This document shows positions 50,848 through 58,480 of a stretch of DNA of 64,000 nt, piece after piece. Every line of letters begins with the position of its first letter. Position 1 is the stretch's first letter. Both the position numbers and the translations under genes were made by a program. The notes beneath the pieces were generated by a model that saw nothing but the letters and a program-made list of their open reading frames with translations, had not been told where the DNA came from and ran no database searches. Origin of the DNA: Pinibacter aurantiacus (GTDB lineage: Bacteria; Bacteroidota; Bacteroidia; Chitinophagales; Chitinophagaceae); assembly GCF_019130065.1 (NCBI RefSeq), contig NZ_JAHSPG010000010.1:1-64000 (forward strand), written 5' to 3'.

Positions 50848-50884
50848 AGCCGGCAGCGACTTAGTCACGCTGCTGGCTTTTTTT
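50848..50884 (+). terminator. Terminator after paralog 2
   Basis: AGCCGGCAGCG (50848-50858) pairs with CGCTGCTGGCT (50868-50878), one G-T pair, followed by a run of T. The A-rich 5' flank may also let it act on the minus strand. Confidence 0.85.
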
Positions 50885-50899
50885 CTAACAGCTAGCAAC

Positions 50900-51069
50900 T
50901 TACTTCGTACTCAACATCTTCAACTCCGTTCTCCTTTTTTGACTCTTCCTTCCTCAATGTCGTTGCTGTCAACTGGCTGCATAGTGCCAACCCCTTTTGA
51001 AGAAAGTCTGTTAGATGTAAATACCTTAAAAGTAATATAAGCTGATATGCTTTCTAATGTCTTATTCTT
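50900..51069 (-). pseudogene. Fragment of an OmpA-like C-terminal domain
   Basis: The minus-strand translation shows SISAYITFK, RLSSKGVGTMQPVDSND and IEEGR, closely matching the tail of the intact protein at 51661-53577 (VVAYITSKG, RLSSKGFGATQPIATND, TEEGK). After a one-base frameshift in an A-run near 50935-50940 it continues RRTELKMLSTK and stops. No upstream part exists. It stands to paralog 2 as the intact gene stands to paralog 3 (convergent, after a terminator), so a segmental duplication probably created it. Confidence 0.75.
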
Positions 51070-51076
51070 AAAAAAG

Positions 51077-51122
51077 TGTGACCGTATTGGAAGGATGTGC
51101 GAAATATGAGGGATTAGTTTTG
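51077..51122 (+). promoter_or_regulatory. Paralog-family upstream motif, copy D, with TAnnTTTG box
   Basis: TGTGACCGTATTGGAAG (51077-51093) and then TAGTTTTG (51115-51122), a perfect -7 box, 27 nt before the ATG at 51150. This copy shows the likely geometry: the 17-bp motif sits just upstream of the promoter core. Confidence 0.6.
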
Positions 51123-51149
51123 CATATCTATAAGCAGAAAATGTGAAGT

Positions 51150-51605
51150 ATGAATGTTCCCAATCTAAACCAGAAAACATTACTTGAGATATTACCAAGC
51201 GTTCAAAAACAATATCCAGAAGCACATATTAAAAAAACATTTTTCGGAGCTGAAAGGATCCAGGTGCCGTACAAGAAAATTCAATTTTCAGTAAGGAATA
51301 GAATGTCGAGAACAACAGGAAAGGTTTTTGATCTTGATTTTCAGCCGCCGATGTCATGGATGGTTATGGGAGTGGCATTTGCGGTCATTCTCTTTATCGT
51401 TTATTCAATAGCCTTAGGCAACAGTAGAATAGTTATTAGCATTGGTTCCGCTATACTCGCAGCAATTGTTTTGTTTGTTGTGAAAGCTATTTTCAAATCC
51501 AAAAACAACGAAGAAATAGAGCTGTTCAACAAACACTTTATTATAGAGCAGTTCAACAAAAACTTTATTGATGTGGTAATCAATAATAGAAAAGAATATA
51601 ATTGA
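51150..51605 (+). CDS. Tandem small membrane protein, paralog 3
   Basis: A 151-residue paralog. MNVPNLNQKTLLEILPSVQK, IKKTFFGAERIQVPYKKIQF, then two hydrophobic segments (WMVMGVAFAVILFIVYSIAL and ISIGSAILAAIVLFVVKAIF). Its C-terminal tail is duplicated inside the protein: IELFNKHFI is followed by IEQFNKNFIDVV, an in-frame repeat absent from the other two. Function unknown. It is convergent with the PorE-like gene. Confidence 0.78.
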   Translation: MNVPNLNQKTLLEILPSVQKQYPEAHIKKTFFGAERIQVPYKKIQFSVRNRMSRTTGKVFDLDFQPPMSWMVMGVAFAVILFIVYSIALGNSRIVISIGSAILAAIVLFVVKAIFKSKNNEEIELFNKHFIIEQFNKNFIDVVINNRKEYN

Positions 51606-51652
51606 AAAGCAAAGTACATAACCGAATCGCTGCTGTTATGTACTTTGCTTTT
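51605..51652. terminator. Strong bidirectional terminator
   Basis: Perfect 18-bp stem: arms 51605-51622 and 51635-51652 (AAAAGCAAAGTACATAAC and its complement), with A and T runs at the outer ends. It separates convergent paralog 3 and the PorE-like gene. Confidence 0.9.
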
Positions 51653-51660
51653 GTTGAACT

Positions 51661-53577
51661 CTATTTTGCGATCACTGTTAGTTCTGTTCTTCTGTTCTGC
51701 GCTTTTCCTTCTTCTGTATCGTTTGTTGCAATTGGCTGAGTCGCACCAAATCCTTTGGATGAGAGCCTGTCCTCCTTAATACCTTTCGAAGTAATATAAG
51801 CCACTACGCTTTCTGCGCGACCATTAGATAATTTGAGATTGTCCGCTGCTTTACCCACATTATCCGTATGTCCGTTGATTTGAATTTTTAATGTAGGATT
51901 GTCTTTCATCAATTGCACAAGATTGTCCAGTTCAACTTGTGATTCTGGTTTCAAATCCGTTTTGTTTACATCAAAGAAAATGTTCTTCAACACAACGGAG
52001 GCGTTCGCTTCCAGCGGTTGTAAGGGAATGTCTATGTTGTAAGTAGAGTCCGGCGATTTTTCTACAAAAGAAAAATTCTCCGAGTAGAACAGGTAACCTT
52101 TTCTATTTACGTTGAAAGCGTAATCACGACCAATTGGTAGAGTGATCAGATAATTACCGGTTTCATCTGTTTGTACTTTGCTCACCACTTCACGCGTGGT
52201 TAGATTTGTTAACTCAACAGCGGAAGGCAAGCCATTATTGGTTTTTGCATCAAACACTTTTCCCTTCACCCACAAAGTTTTAACCGGGCGCACGTCATTG
52301 CGCATTTCAAAAGTGTACAGATCCAGGCCTCCTTTGGAATCGCTTCTGTCGCTGGCGTAGTAAGCAGTTTTGCCATCGGCTGAGATTACAAGACTGCCTT
52401 CTTTTTCAATGGTGTTGATCGGATAGCCAAGATTTTTGGGAGCGCTCCATTGACCCTTGGGGCCTTTGCGCGTCACAAACAAATCGTCGTCTCCATAACC
52501 GGGATGCCCATTTGAAGTAAAATAAAGCGTTTGATTATCCGGGTGAATAAAAGGGCAACTTTCATCGCCGATAGTGTTGATGCCCGGTCCGAGGTTTTCG
52601 GGCTGTCCGAATTTTCCGTTAGGCAATAAATGACAAACATAAATATCGCTGCCGCCGTATCCATCGGGCCTTCTGCTTGCAAAATATAAATCGCGTTTAT
52701 CGGGCGAAAGACTGGGTGCAGATTCCCAACCTTCGGTATTTATTTTGCCGCCAAGATTTTCAGGAAAGCTCCAACCAGTCGGGGTTAGATAAGAAATATA
52801 CAGATCACAGCTTCCATAACCTTCGGGGAAATTACATCCTGTAAAAACCAGCCATTTGCCGTCGAGTGAAATGTTTTGCGCACCTTCATTCAGGTTGGAG
52901 TTGATATTGCCAGCCAATAATTTTGCTTTGTCCCATTTGTCATCTTTACCAAGATCGCTTCCAAAAAAGTCTTCATTCATGTGGTCGACTCTTCTCGTAA
53001 AAATAAGTTGCTTGCCGTCAATTGTTAGCGTGGGGTAGTATTCAGACGTTTCTGTGTTAATACTGTCACCGAGATTTTTGGGCGCAAAAGTGTAGCTGGA
53101 GGCAGCATTGTTCTTTGCATAATCAATGGCAAACTCGTAGGTTTTTTTTCTGTAAGAACCTGCCTTTACACTCGATTCATTAAGATTAGGAATTAACAGG
53201 AATGTATCCACCGCATGCAAGGCGTCCTCAAATCTTCCTTTTCCTGCAAGGTTGATAGAGTAGGGAAGATTATAATCCTGGAAATAGGAGGCATCAATTG
53301 ATCGTGCTTTTTCGTAGTAAAGAATAGCAGAATCGTACACTTTAAGCTGACCGTACATCCCCGCGATGGAAAGATATGCGTCTTCAAAAGACGGATCGAT
53401 TTTAATAGCGTCTTTCAGTACCTGTATACTTTTAACGAACTCGTCGCCCTGTGCCAGCTCGAGCGCTTTACTGTACAACTGAGCCGCTTTTTTGTCAACT
53501 TTATTAGGATCGAATTGCGCATTTACTGAGCTGATCATCAATAGGAAAATGGCAATCGAGGTACAGAGTCTTTGCAT
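51661..53577 (-). CDS. TPR / PD40 propeller / regulatory-domain / OmpA protein (PorE-like)
   Basis: A 638-residue protein. Signal peptide (SIAIFLLMISSVNAQ); TPR region (residues about 20-130); PD40 beta-propeller repeats (SPDKRDLYFASRRPDGYGGSD and similar, about 170-430); a carboxypeptidase-regulatory-like fold (VKGKVFDAKTNNGLPSAVEL, about 440-530); and a C-terminal OmpA peptidoglycan-binding domain (IQINGHTDNVGKAADNLKLS, NRRTELTV). This order is that of PorE of the type IX system, but many Bacteroidota carry several such proteins, so the exact role is open. It probably links the outer membrane or its complexes to peptidoglycan. The ATG at 53577 is chosen for the signal peptide. Confidence 0.9.
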   Translation of the reverse strand: MQRLCTSIAIFLLMISSVNAQFDPNKVDKKAAQLYSKALELAQGDEFVKSIQVLKDAIKIDPSFEDAYLSIAGMYGQLKVYDSAILYYEKARSIDASYFQDYNLPYSINLAGKGRFEDALHAVDTFLLIPNLNESSVKAGSYRKKTYEFAIDYAKNNAASSYTFAPKNLGDSINTETSEYYPTLTIDGKQLIFTRRVDHMNEDFFGSDLGKDDKWDKAKLLAGNINSNLNEGAQNISLDGKWLVFTGCNFPEGYGSCDLYISYLTPTGWSFPENLGGKINTEGWESAPSLSPDKRDLYFASRRPDGYGGSDIYVCHLLPNGKFGQPENLGPGINTIGDESCPFIHPDNQTLYFTSNGHPGYGDDDLFVTRKGPKGQWSAPKNLGYPINTIEKEGSLVISADGKTAYYASDRSDSKGGLDLYTFEMRNDVRPVKTLWVKGKVFDAKTNNGLPSAVELTNLTTREVVSKVQTDETGNYLITLPIGRDYAFNVNRKGYLFYSENFSFVEKSPDSTYNIDIPLQPLEANASVVLKNIFFDVNKTDLKPESQVELDNLVQLMKDNPTLKIQINGHTDNVGKAADNLKLSNGRAESVVAYITSKGIKEDRLSSKGFGATQPIATNDTEEGKAQNRRTELTVIAK

Positions 53578-53623
53578 AGTGTGTAAAATAAGGATAATTT
53601 GAAAATGTGGCAAAAGCAAAATG

Positions 53624-53700
53624 TTAAACGCTTAATGCCGAACGCCTAACGCGTTTGGGTGTTGCACCCTAAGCGTTAGGCGTTCGGCATTAAGCGTTAA
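53624..53700. repeat. GCGTTAG heptad inverted repeat between queE and the PorE-like gene
   Basis: Perfect 26-nt arms at 53627-53652 and 53673-53698, built of GCGTTAG, GCGTTCG, GCATTAA, GCGTTAA. The 20-nt loop has its own hairpin, GGGTG/CACCC (53657-53669). It may terminate queE. Sister units are at 19180-19202. Confidence 0.85.
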
Positions 53701-53704
53701 GCCA

Positions 53705-54325
53705 CTACGGCACATTAATATACTTATGTATCTGTAAACTCAGCTCCCACTTAGGATTTTCTTTAATATAGTCGATAATAAGAGGAGTGTTTTGTGCAGA
53801 TTTATCCCACTCTGGTTGCAAGTATAGCTTGCATTCAGGAGAAACAAGTGCAGCATATTTTTCTGCCCATTCGAAGTCTGATTTATTGAAGATCACCACT
53901 TTTAATTCGTTGGCAACGGGCAAAATTTCCGGCAAAGGAAATTTGAATTTTTTGGGAGAAAGGCAGATCCAGTCCCAGCTACCACTTAAAGGTGAAGAAC
54001 CGGACGTTTCAATATTGGTCTGAAAACCGGCATCGTGCAATGCCGCGGTCAATTCATCCAGGTTGTGCATTAAAGGTTCGCCGCCAGTTACAACCGCCAA
54101 TCTTCCGGGAAATGCAGCCGCATCCGCCACAATTTTATCCAAGGTCAACAAAGGATGTTTTTCTGCGTCCCAGCTTTCCTTCACGTCGCACCAAACACAG
54201 CCCACATCACAACCGCCCAGGCGTATAAAGTATGCGGCCCTGCCCTGGTGAAAACCCTCACCCTGCAAAGTATAAAAAGCTTCCATTACCGGAAGCGAAG
54301 TTTGTATGTCTGTAATCGTACTCAC
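53705..54325 (-). CDS. queE: 7-carboxy-7-deazaguanine synthase (radical SAM)
   Basis: A 206-residue radical SAM enzyme. EAFYTLQGEGFHQGRAAYF is the family N-terminus, and the cluster motif is GGCDVGCVWCD, the CxxxCxxC that binds the 4Fe-4S cluster. VVTGGEPLMH follows, then the QueE-type C-terminal half (ICLSPKKFKFPLP, LKVVIFNKSDFEW). It contracts the pterin ring of the QueD product to 7-carboxy-7-deazaguanine. It starts with GTG at 54325; the ATG 13 codons later would remove only a short leader. Confidence 0.94.
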   Translation of the reverse strand: MSTITDIQTSLPVMEAFYTLQGEGFHQGRAAYFIRLGGCDVGCVWCDVKESWDAEKHPLLTLDKIVADAAAFPGRLAVVTGGEPLMHNLDELTAALHDAGFQTNIETSGSSPLSGSWDWICLSPKKFKFPLPEILPVANELKVVIFNKSDFEWAEKYAALVSPECKLYLQPEWDKSAQNTPLIIDYIKENPKWELSLQIHKYINVP

Positions 54326-54395
54326 AATTTCTTTTTCTAATAATTGATTTATTGAATAATTGAACTACTGAAAATTGGGGAGGTCTCTGTTTTTA

Positions 54396-54452
54396 GGGCG
54401 AATGCGATTCGCCCCTACCTCTCTCCATTCTCAATTCTCCACTCTCAACTAT
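54396..54452. repeat. GGGCGAAT palindrome and heptad arm at the folD 3' end
   Basis: GGGCGAATGCGATTCGCCC (54396-54414), then a period-7 arm (CTCTCCA, TTCTCAA, TTCTCCA, CTCTCAA; about 54421-54450) whose last bases form the folD stop codon. Bases 54429-54451 are exactly complementary to 55351-55373 on the other side of folD. Confidence 0.75.
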
Positions 54453-55330
54453 TCAAAGTTTTTATCCTCACATGCCTTATACGTATTCTGCATCAGTGCC
54501 GCAATGGTCATAGGACCAACGCCGCCCGGTACCGGAGTGATGAAGCTGCACTTTGGAGATACTTCTGCAAAGTTAACATCACCTTTTAATGCAAAACCTT
54601 TCTTTTTGGTAGCATCGGCTACGCGGCTGATACCTACGTCGATAACGATGGCTCCGTCTTTTACCATGTCTGCCTTAACAAACTCAGGACGACCCAAAGC
54701 GGCCACAATAATATCTGCCGAAAGGCAAAGTTCTTTAAGATTTTTTGTGTGGGAGTGGCAAATCGTTACGGTGCAGTTACCCGGGTTGGTATTGGCACTC
54801 AACAAAATGCTCATTGGTCGGCCCACAATATTGCTACGTCCGATCACAACGGCTTGTTTGCCAGCAGTATCGATGTTGTAGTGTTTCAGAAGCAACATAA
54901 TTCCGTAAGGAGTGGCAGGAATAAATGTTGACAATCCCTGTACCATTTTACCAACGCTAATGGGATGGAAACCATCTACATCTTTTGACGCAGCGATCGT
55001 ATTGATCACTTTTTCATCAGAAATGTGTTTAGGTAAAGGCAGTTGCACCAAAATGCCATCCACATCCGGATCGTTGTTCAGGCCTTCGATCGCCTCCAGC
55101 AATTTAAACTCGCTAATGTCGTCGTCATAACGGAGAAGGGTAGATTTATAGCCGATCTCTTCACAGGCTTTTACTTTGGCTCCTACGTATGTTTCGCTGG
55201 CGCCATTGTTCCCTACCAAAACTGCAGCTAAATGCGGTACTTTCTTTCCCTGGGTTTTTAATTGTGCTACTTTAAGTGTAAGTGCTTCCTTGGTTGCTTT
55301 TGATACAAGGTTTCCGTCTAGAATTTGCAT
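54449..55330 (-). CDS. folD: Methylenetetrahydrofolate dehydrogenase / cyclohydrolase
   Basis: A 293-residue bifunctional FolD. The catalytic Lys region is [20 protein letters not shown], with the conserved [27 protein letters not shown] (NADP binding) and [11 protein letters not shown]. The C-terminal [18 protein letters not shown] is diagnostic. It interconverts methylene-, methenyl- and formyl-THF. A promoter box lies 4 nt before the ATG. The gene is flanked by matching inverted heptad arms. Confidence 0.96.
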   Translation of the reverse strand: MQILDGNLVSKATKEALTLKVAQLKTQGKKVPHLAAVLVGNNGASETYVGAKVKACEEIGYKSTLLRYDDDISEFKLLEAIEGLNNDPDVDGILVQLPLPKHISDEKVINTIAASKDVDGFHPISVGKMVQGLSTFIPATPYGIMLLLKHYNIDTAGKQAVVIGRSNIVGRPMSILLSANTNPGNCTVTICHSHTKNLKELCLSADIIVAALGRPEFVKADMVKDGAIVIDVGISRVADATKKKGFALKGDVNFAEVSPKCSFITPVPGGVGPMTIAALMQNTYKACEDKNFE

Positions 55331-55334
55331 GGCG

Positions 55335-55342
55335 CAAAGGTA
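55335..55342 (-). promoter_or_regulatory. folD: TAnnTTTG box 4 nt before the folD start
   Basis: The minus strand reads TACCTTTG and ends 4 nt before the ATG. No -33 TTG is present. A leaderless folD mRNA is predicted. Confidence 0.5.
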
Positions 55343-55350
55343 AATAATTT

Positions 55351-55525
55351 TAGTTGAGAGTGGAGAATTGAGAGTTGAGAGTTAAAAAGAGGAATTTAAT
55401 TGAAGTTGAAAATGAAGGAAGTCATCAAAGTGTCATATAGCAACGGATTTTGTATTTAGTACACATCCCAACTCTCAACTTTCCATTCTCCACTCTCAAC
55501 TAAATGCCCATTTTCAATTACTAAC
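55351..55525. repeat. Composite heptad inverted repeat upstream of folD
   Basis: Left: AGTTGAG, AGTGGAG, AATTGAG, AGTTGAG (55351-55384), then a GTTGAAAATG arm (55397-55419). Right: complementary CTCTCAA/CTCTCCA units (55467-55502), then CCCATTTTCAATT (55507-55519). The two arm types occur in the same side-by-side order as at 48281-48563. It lies in the divergent gap before the barrel gene. Confidence 0.8.
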
Positions 55526-55598
55526 AGTGACCAACACACTAAAATTTGGCGATCTCCATAAAAAGGCCTTATTTAGCTCACAACATAACCGTATCTGA

Positions 55599-56426
55599 AT
55601 GAAAGTTATTTTCTTACAGATACTTACCTCTTGTTTTGTTTCTTTTTCATTTGCTCAAATTGTTCGCTCCCCACTTAGTAATCATTATACAGGCACAGTA
55701 ACCTACAGCAAGAAATTTGCGGACGCATTTTCTTTTTCCGGTAATCAGGCTGCTTTGGGCAATCTGAAAAATACAACAGCAGGTCTGTACGGAGAGAAAC
55801 GATTTGGACTAAAAGCGCTGGGCAGTTACCACGAGGTTATCAGCTTTCCTTTAAAAAATGCCGGTGTTGGCATGAACATGCATTATGCCGGTGACGAAGA
55901 TTTTAACGAAACACAAGCCGGGTTAGCTTATGGTATTTTGCTGGCAAAAAATATTTCTATTGGAACGCAGGTAAATTTCAACCATGTACGCATCACTGGT
56001 TATGGCGCAGCATCGACGGTAAATTTTGAGGTGGGTACTTTATTCTTTTTGTCAAGTAAGGTTACAATGGGATTGCATATTTACAATCCGGTGGGAGGCA
56101 AATTTGGAAAAAATAATGCTGAAAAGTTTGCATCCATTTACAAGGCCGGCGTGGGATACGACGCCTCTGAGAATTTTTTTGTGAGCGCCGAAATTGCTAA
56201 AGAAGAAGATCTTCCCTTGAATGTAAATGCGGCCATGCAATATAATTTCAACAAACATTTTCTGGTAAGGGGCGGCGTAAGCTCAGCAATAGCAAACTAT
56301 TTTCTGGGTGTTGGCATTTCATGGAGCGACATGAGGCTTGATGTTAGTAGTTCTTATCATCAGCAGTTGGGTTTTTCTCCTTCGTTAATGATGGTTTTTA
56401 ATTTCTCAGAAACAGCAGAAAAATGA
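55599..56426 (+). CDS. Putative outer-membrane beta-barrel protein
   Basis: A 275-residue protein with a signal peptide (LQILTSCFVSFSFAQ). Regular amphipathic strands follow: NTTAGLYGEKRFGLKALGSY, AGVGMNMHYAGDEDFNETQA, SIGTQVNFNHVRITGYGA and FLVRGGVSSAIANYFLGVGI. The GNQAALGN start of the mature part recalls PorV/PorQ-like barrels, but I cannot confirm that family. It overlaps the next gene by 4 nt (ATGA), so the two products probably act together in the outer membrane. Confidence 0.75.
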   Translation: MKVIFLQILTSCFVSFSFAQIVRSPLSNHYTGTVTYSKKFADAFSFSGNQAALGNLKNTTAGLYGEKRFGLKALGSYHEVISFPLKNAGVGMNMHYAGDEDFNETQAGLAYGILLAKNISIGTQVNFNHVRITGYGAASTVNFEVGTLFFLSSKVTMGLHIYNPVGGKFGKNNAEKFASIYKAGVGYDASENFFVSAEIAKEEDLPLNVNAAMQYNFNKHFLVRGGVSSAIANYFLGVGISWSDMRLDVSSSYHQQLGFSPSLMMVFNFSETAEK

Positions 56427-58480
56427 AAATAATTTTTACGCTGTTTTTGTTGATTTCAATGAATGTTTTTTGCCAGGACAAACCAAACGATGTTGGAGAG
56501 GAGCAAATAGAAACAGCCATTGAAAATAGCGAAGATGCTGTGACTGATGACAGCTATTGGCAGAATCAAATGTTCTACAAGAAACATCCGCTTAATCTTA
56601 ATGAGGCAAATGAAAATGAGCTAAAGGAACTAAAGCTGTTGCCTGGCCCGCAAGTGGAAAGTTTTTTGCGCTACAGGCAATTGCTCGGAAGGCTTATTAG
56701 TATTTACGAACTACAGGCTATTCCCGGCTGGGATGTTTCTCTGATAAAAAGCTTGCTGCCTTATGTAACAGTGGCTAACGATAAAAATTTGCTGGCAAAT
56801 TTTGGGTCACGATTTTATGGAGGAAGTCAGTCTTTGCTGATGAGGTATGGAAAAGTGGCGGAACAGCCGAAAGGATATCAACCTCCGGCTACCGAAAATT
56901 CGAACCACTATTTAGGCAGTCGTGACGCGCTTTTTATGAGATACAAGTACAATTACAACAACCTGTTGCAATTTGGAATTGCGGGTGATAAAGACGCCGG
57001 GGAGCAGTTTTTCAAAGGGTCCCAAAAGAATGGTTTTGACTTTTACACAGTTCATTTTTTTGCAAAAGATATTGGTAAGATAAAACTGCTGGCGCTCGGT
57101 GACTTTACTGTAAATATGGGCCAGGGCCTGATACAATGGCAAAGTCTTGCATTTGGAAAAAGCGCCTCGGTTCTAAACATAAAAAGAGAGGCGCAAACAT
57201 TACGTCCATACAATTCGTCCGGGTCGTATAATTTTCATCGTGGTGCAGGTTGCCTTATTGAAAACAAACACTGGTCATTAACCTCATTTATTTCTTTCAG
57301 AAGGCTTAGTGGTAATATTGTGCAGGAAGAAGATGACGAACATATATCTTCTTTTCAAACATCTGGCTATCATCGAACATCCGCTGAACTGAGCGATAAA
57401 AACAGCATGCAGCAAATAGCCGGCGGCGGTTCCATCAGGTATAAACAATATACCTGGCATATAGCCGCAAACGCAGTATTGTACTGCTTTTCCAAAGAAT
57501 TTCAAAAAGAAGATAGGCCTTATAATCTTTATGCACTCAGCGGGAAAAACTGGGGTAATGCCAGTGTAGATTACAGTTATACTTACAGAAACATGCATTT
57601 GTTTGGCGAAATGGCGGCAGATAAAAACAGGAAATTTGCTTTGGTGCAGGGATTGTTACTTAGCCTTGGAGCCAGAGCTGATGTGGCTTTTCTGTATAGA
57701 AATATTAGTAAAGTCTATCAGTCTCTGTATTCAAATGCATTCACAGAAAATACAATGCCCAATAACGAACGAGGTTTTTATGCCGGCATTTCGCTAAAGC
57801 CTTTTTCGGCTATCAGGATCGATGCATATGCAGACGCGTTCAGTTTTCAATGGCCGAAATATCTTGTCGATGCTCCATCGCATGGGAAAGAGTATTTAGT
57901 TCAAATGACTTATTTGCCAAATAAGAGAACGACCTTTTACTTGCTGTACAAATCTAAAACCAGGCAAAAAAGCTTTCCTTCTGATGGCAATGCTGCAAAG
58001 GTTTTGACGGATCTTCCACAAAATAATTTCCGGATACAAAGCTCAACCACGGTCACCGAAAAGTTTACTCTAAGCAGTAGGGTGGAAACTATTTGGTACG
58101 ATAATAATGGCCGTTTTAAAGAACAGGGATTTTTGATGTTTGCTCAGGGCGACTTCAAACGTTCTAAAATATTCTCCGGAAACTTGCGGTTACAATATTT
58201 TGAAACAAACGGCTACAATTCAAGATTGTATGCTTACGAGAGTGATCTGTTGTACAATTATTCTGTACCGGAATTTTTCGACAGTGGGTTTCGCTATTAC
58301 CTCAATTGCAAATTAAACCTGGCGTCTCTGCTAAAAATGAAAAAGCAATATGATGTTGGCTGCTGGCTGAAATGGAGCCAAACCATTTATTCAAATAAAC
58401 GATCAATAGGTTCTGGGTTGGATGTGATTACAGGCAATAGACGATCGGAAATAAAGGCGCAAATTATTATGGAGTTCTAG
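56423..58480 (+). CDS. Exported helix-hairpin-helix protein with C-terminal barrel
   Basis: A 685-residue protein with a signal peptide (FTLFLLISMNVFCQ). A ComEA-like helix-hairpin-helix pair follows at about residues 55-115 (PLNLNEANENELKELKLLPG, then ELQAIPGWDVSLIKSLLPYV). The rest is a long region of beta-strand character, presumably an outer-membrane barrel. HhH pairs usually bind DNA, which would be unusual at the cell surface; a role in DNA uptake is possible but unproven. It is translationally coupled to the preceding barrel gene. Confidence 0.8.
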   Translation: MKIIFTLFLLISMNVFCQDKPNDVGEEQIETAIENSEDAVTDDSYWQNQMFYKKHPLNLNEANENELKELKLLPGPQVESFLRYRQLLGRLISIYELQAIPGWDVSLIKSLLPYVTVANDKNLLANFGSRFYGGSQSLLMRYGKVAEQPKGYQPPATENSNHYLGSRDALFMRYKYNYNNLLQFGIAGDKDAGEQFFKGSQKNGFDFYTVHFFAKDIGKIKLLALGDFTVNMGQGLIQWQSLAFGKSASVLNIKREAQTLRPYNSSGSYNFHRGAGCLIENKHWSLTSFISFRRLSGNIVQEEDDEHISSFQTSGYHRTSAELSDKNSMQQIAGGGSIRYKQYTWHIAANAVLYCFSKEFQKEDRPYNLYALSGKNWGNASVDYSYTYRNMHLFGEMAADKNRKFALVQGLLLSLGARADVAFLYRNISKVYQSLYSNAFTENTMPNNERGFYAGISLKPFSAIRIDAYADAFSFQWPKYLVDAPSHGKEYLVQMTYLPNKRTTFYLLYKSKTRQKSFPSDGNAAKVLTDLPQNNFRIQSSTTVTEKFTLSSRVETIWYDNNGRFKEQGFLMFAQGDFKRSKIFSGNLRLQYFETNGYNSRLYAYESDLLYNYSVPEFFDSGFRYYLNCKLNLASLLKMKKQYDVGCWLKWSQTIYSNKRSIGSGLDVITGNRRSEIKAQIIMEF

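Noticed and set aside
49737-51149. Idea that the repeated TTTGACTGTATTGGAAA motifs are a CRISPR array
   Set aside because: Copies are 146 to 730 nt apart, imperfect and each precedes a gene; they behave as promoter motifs.
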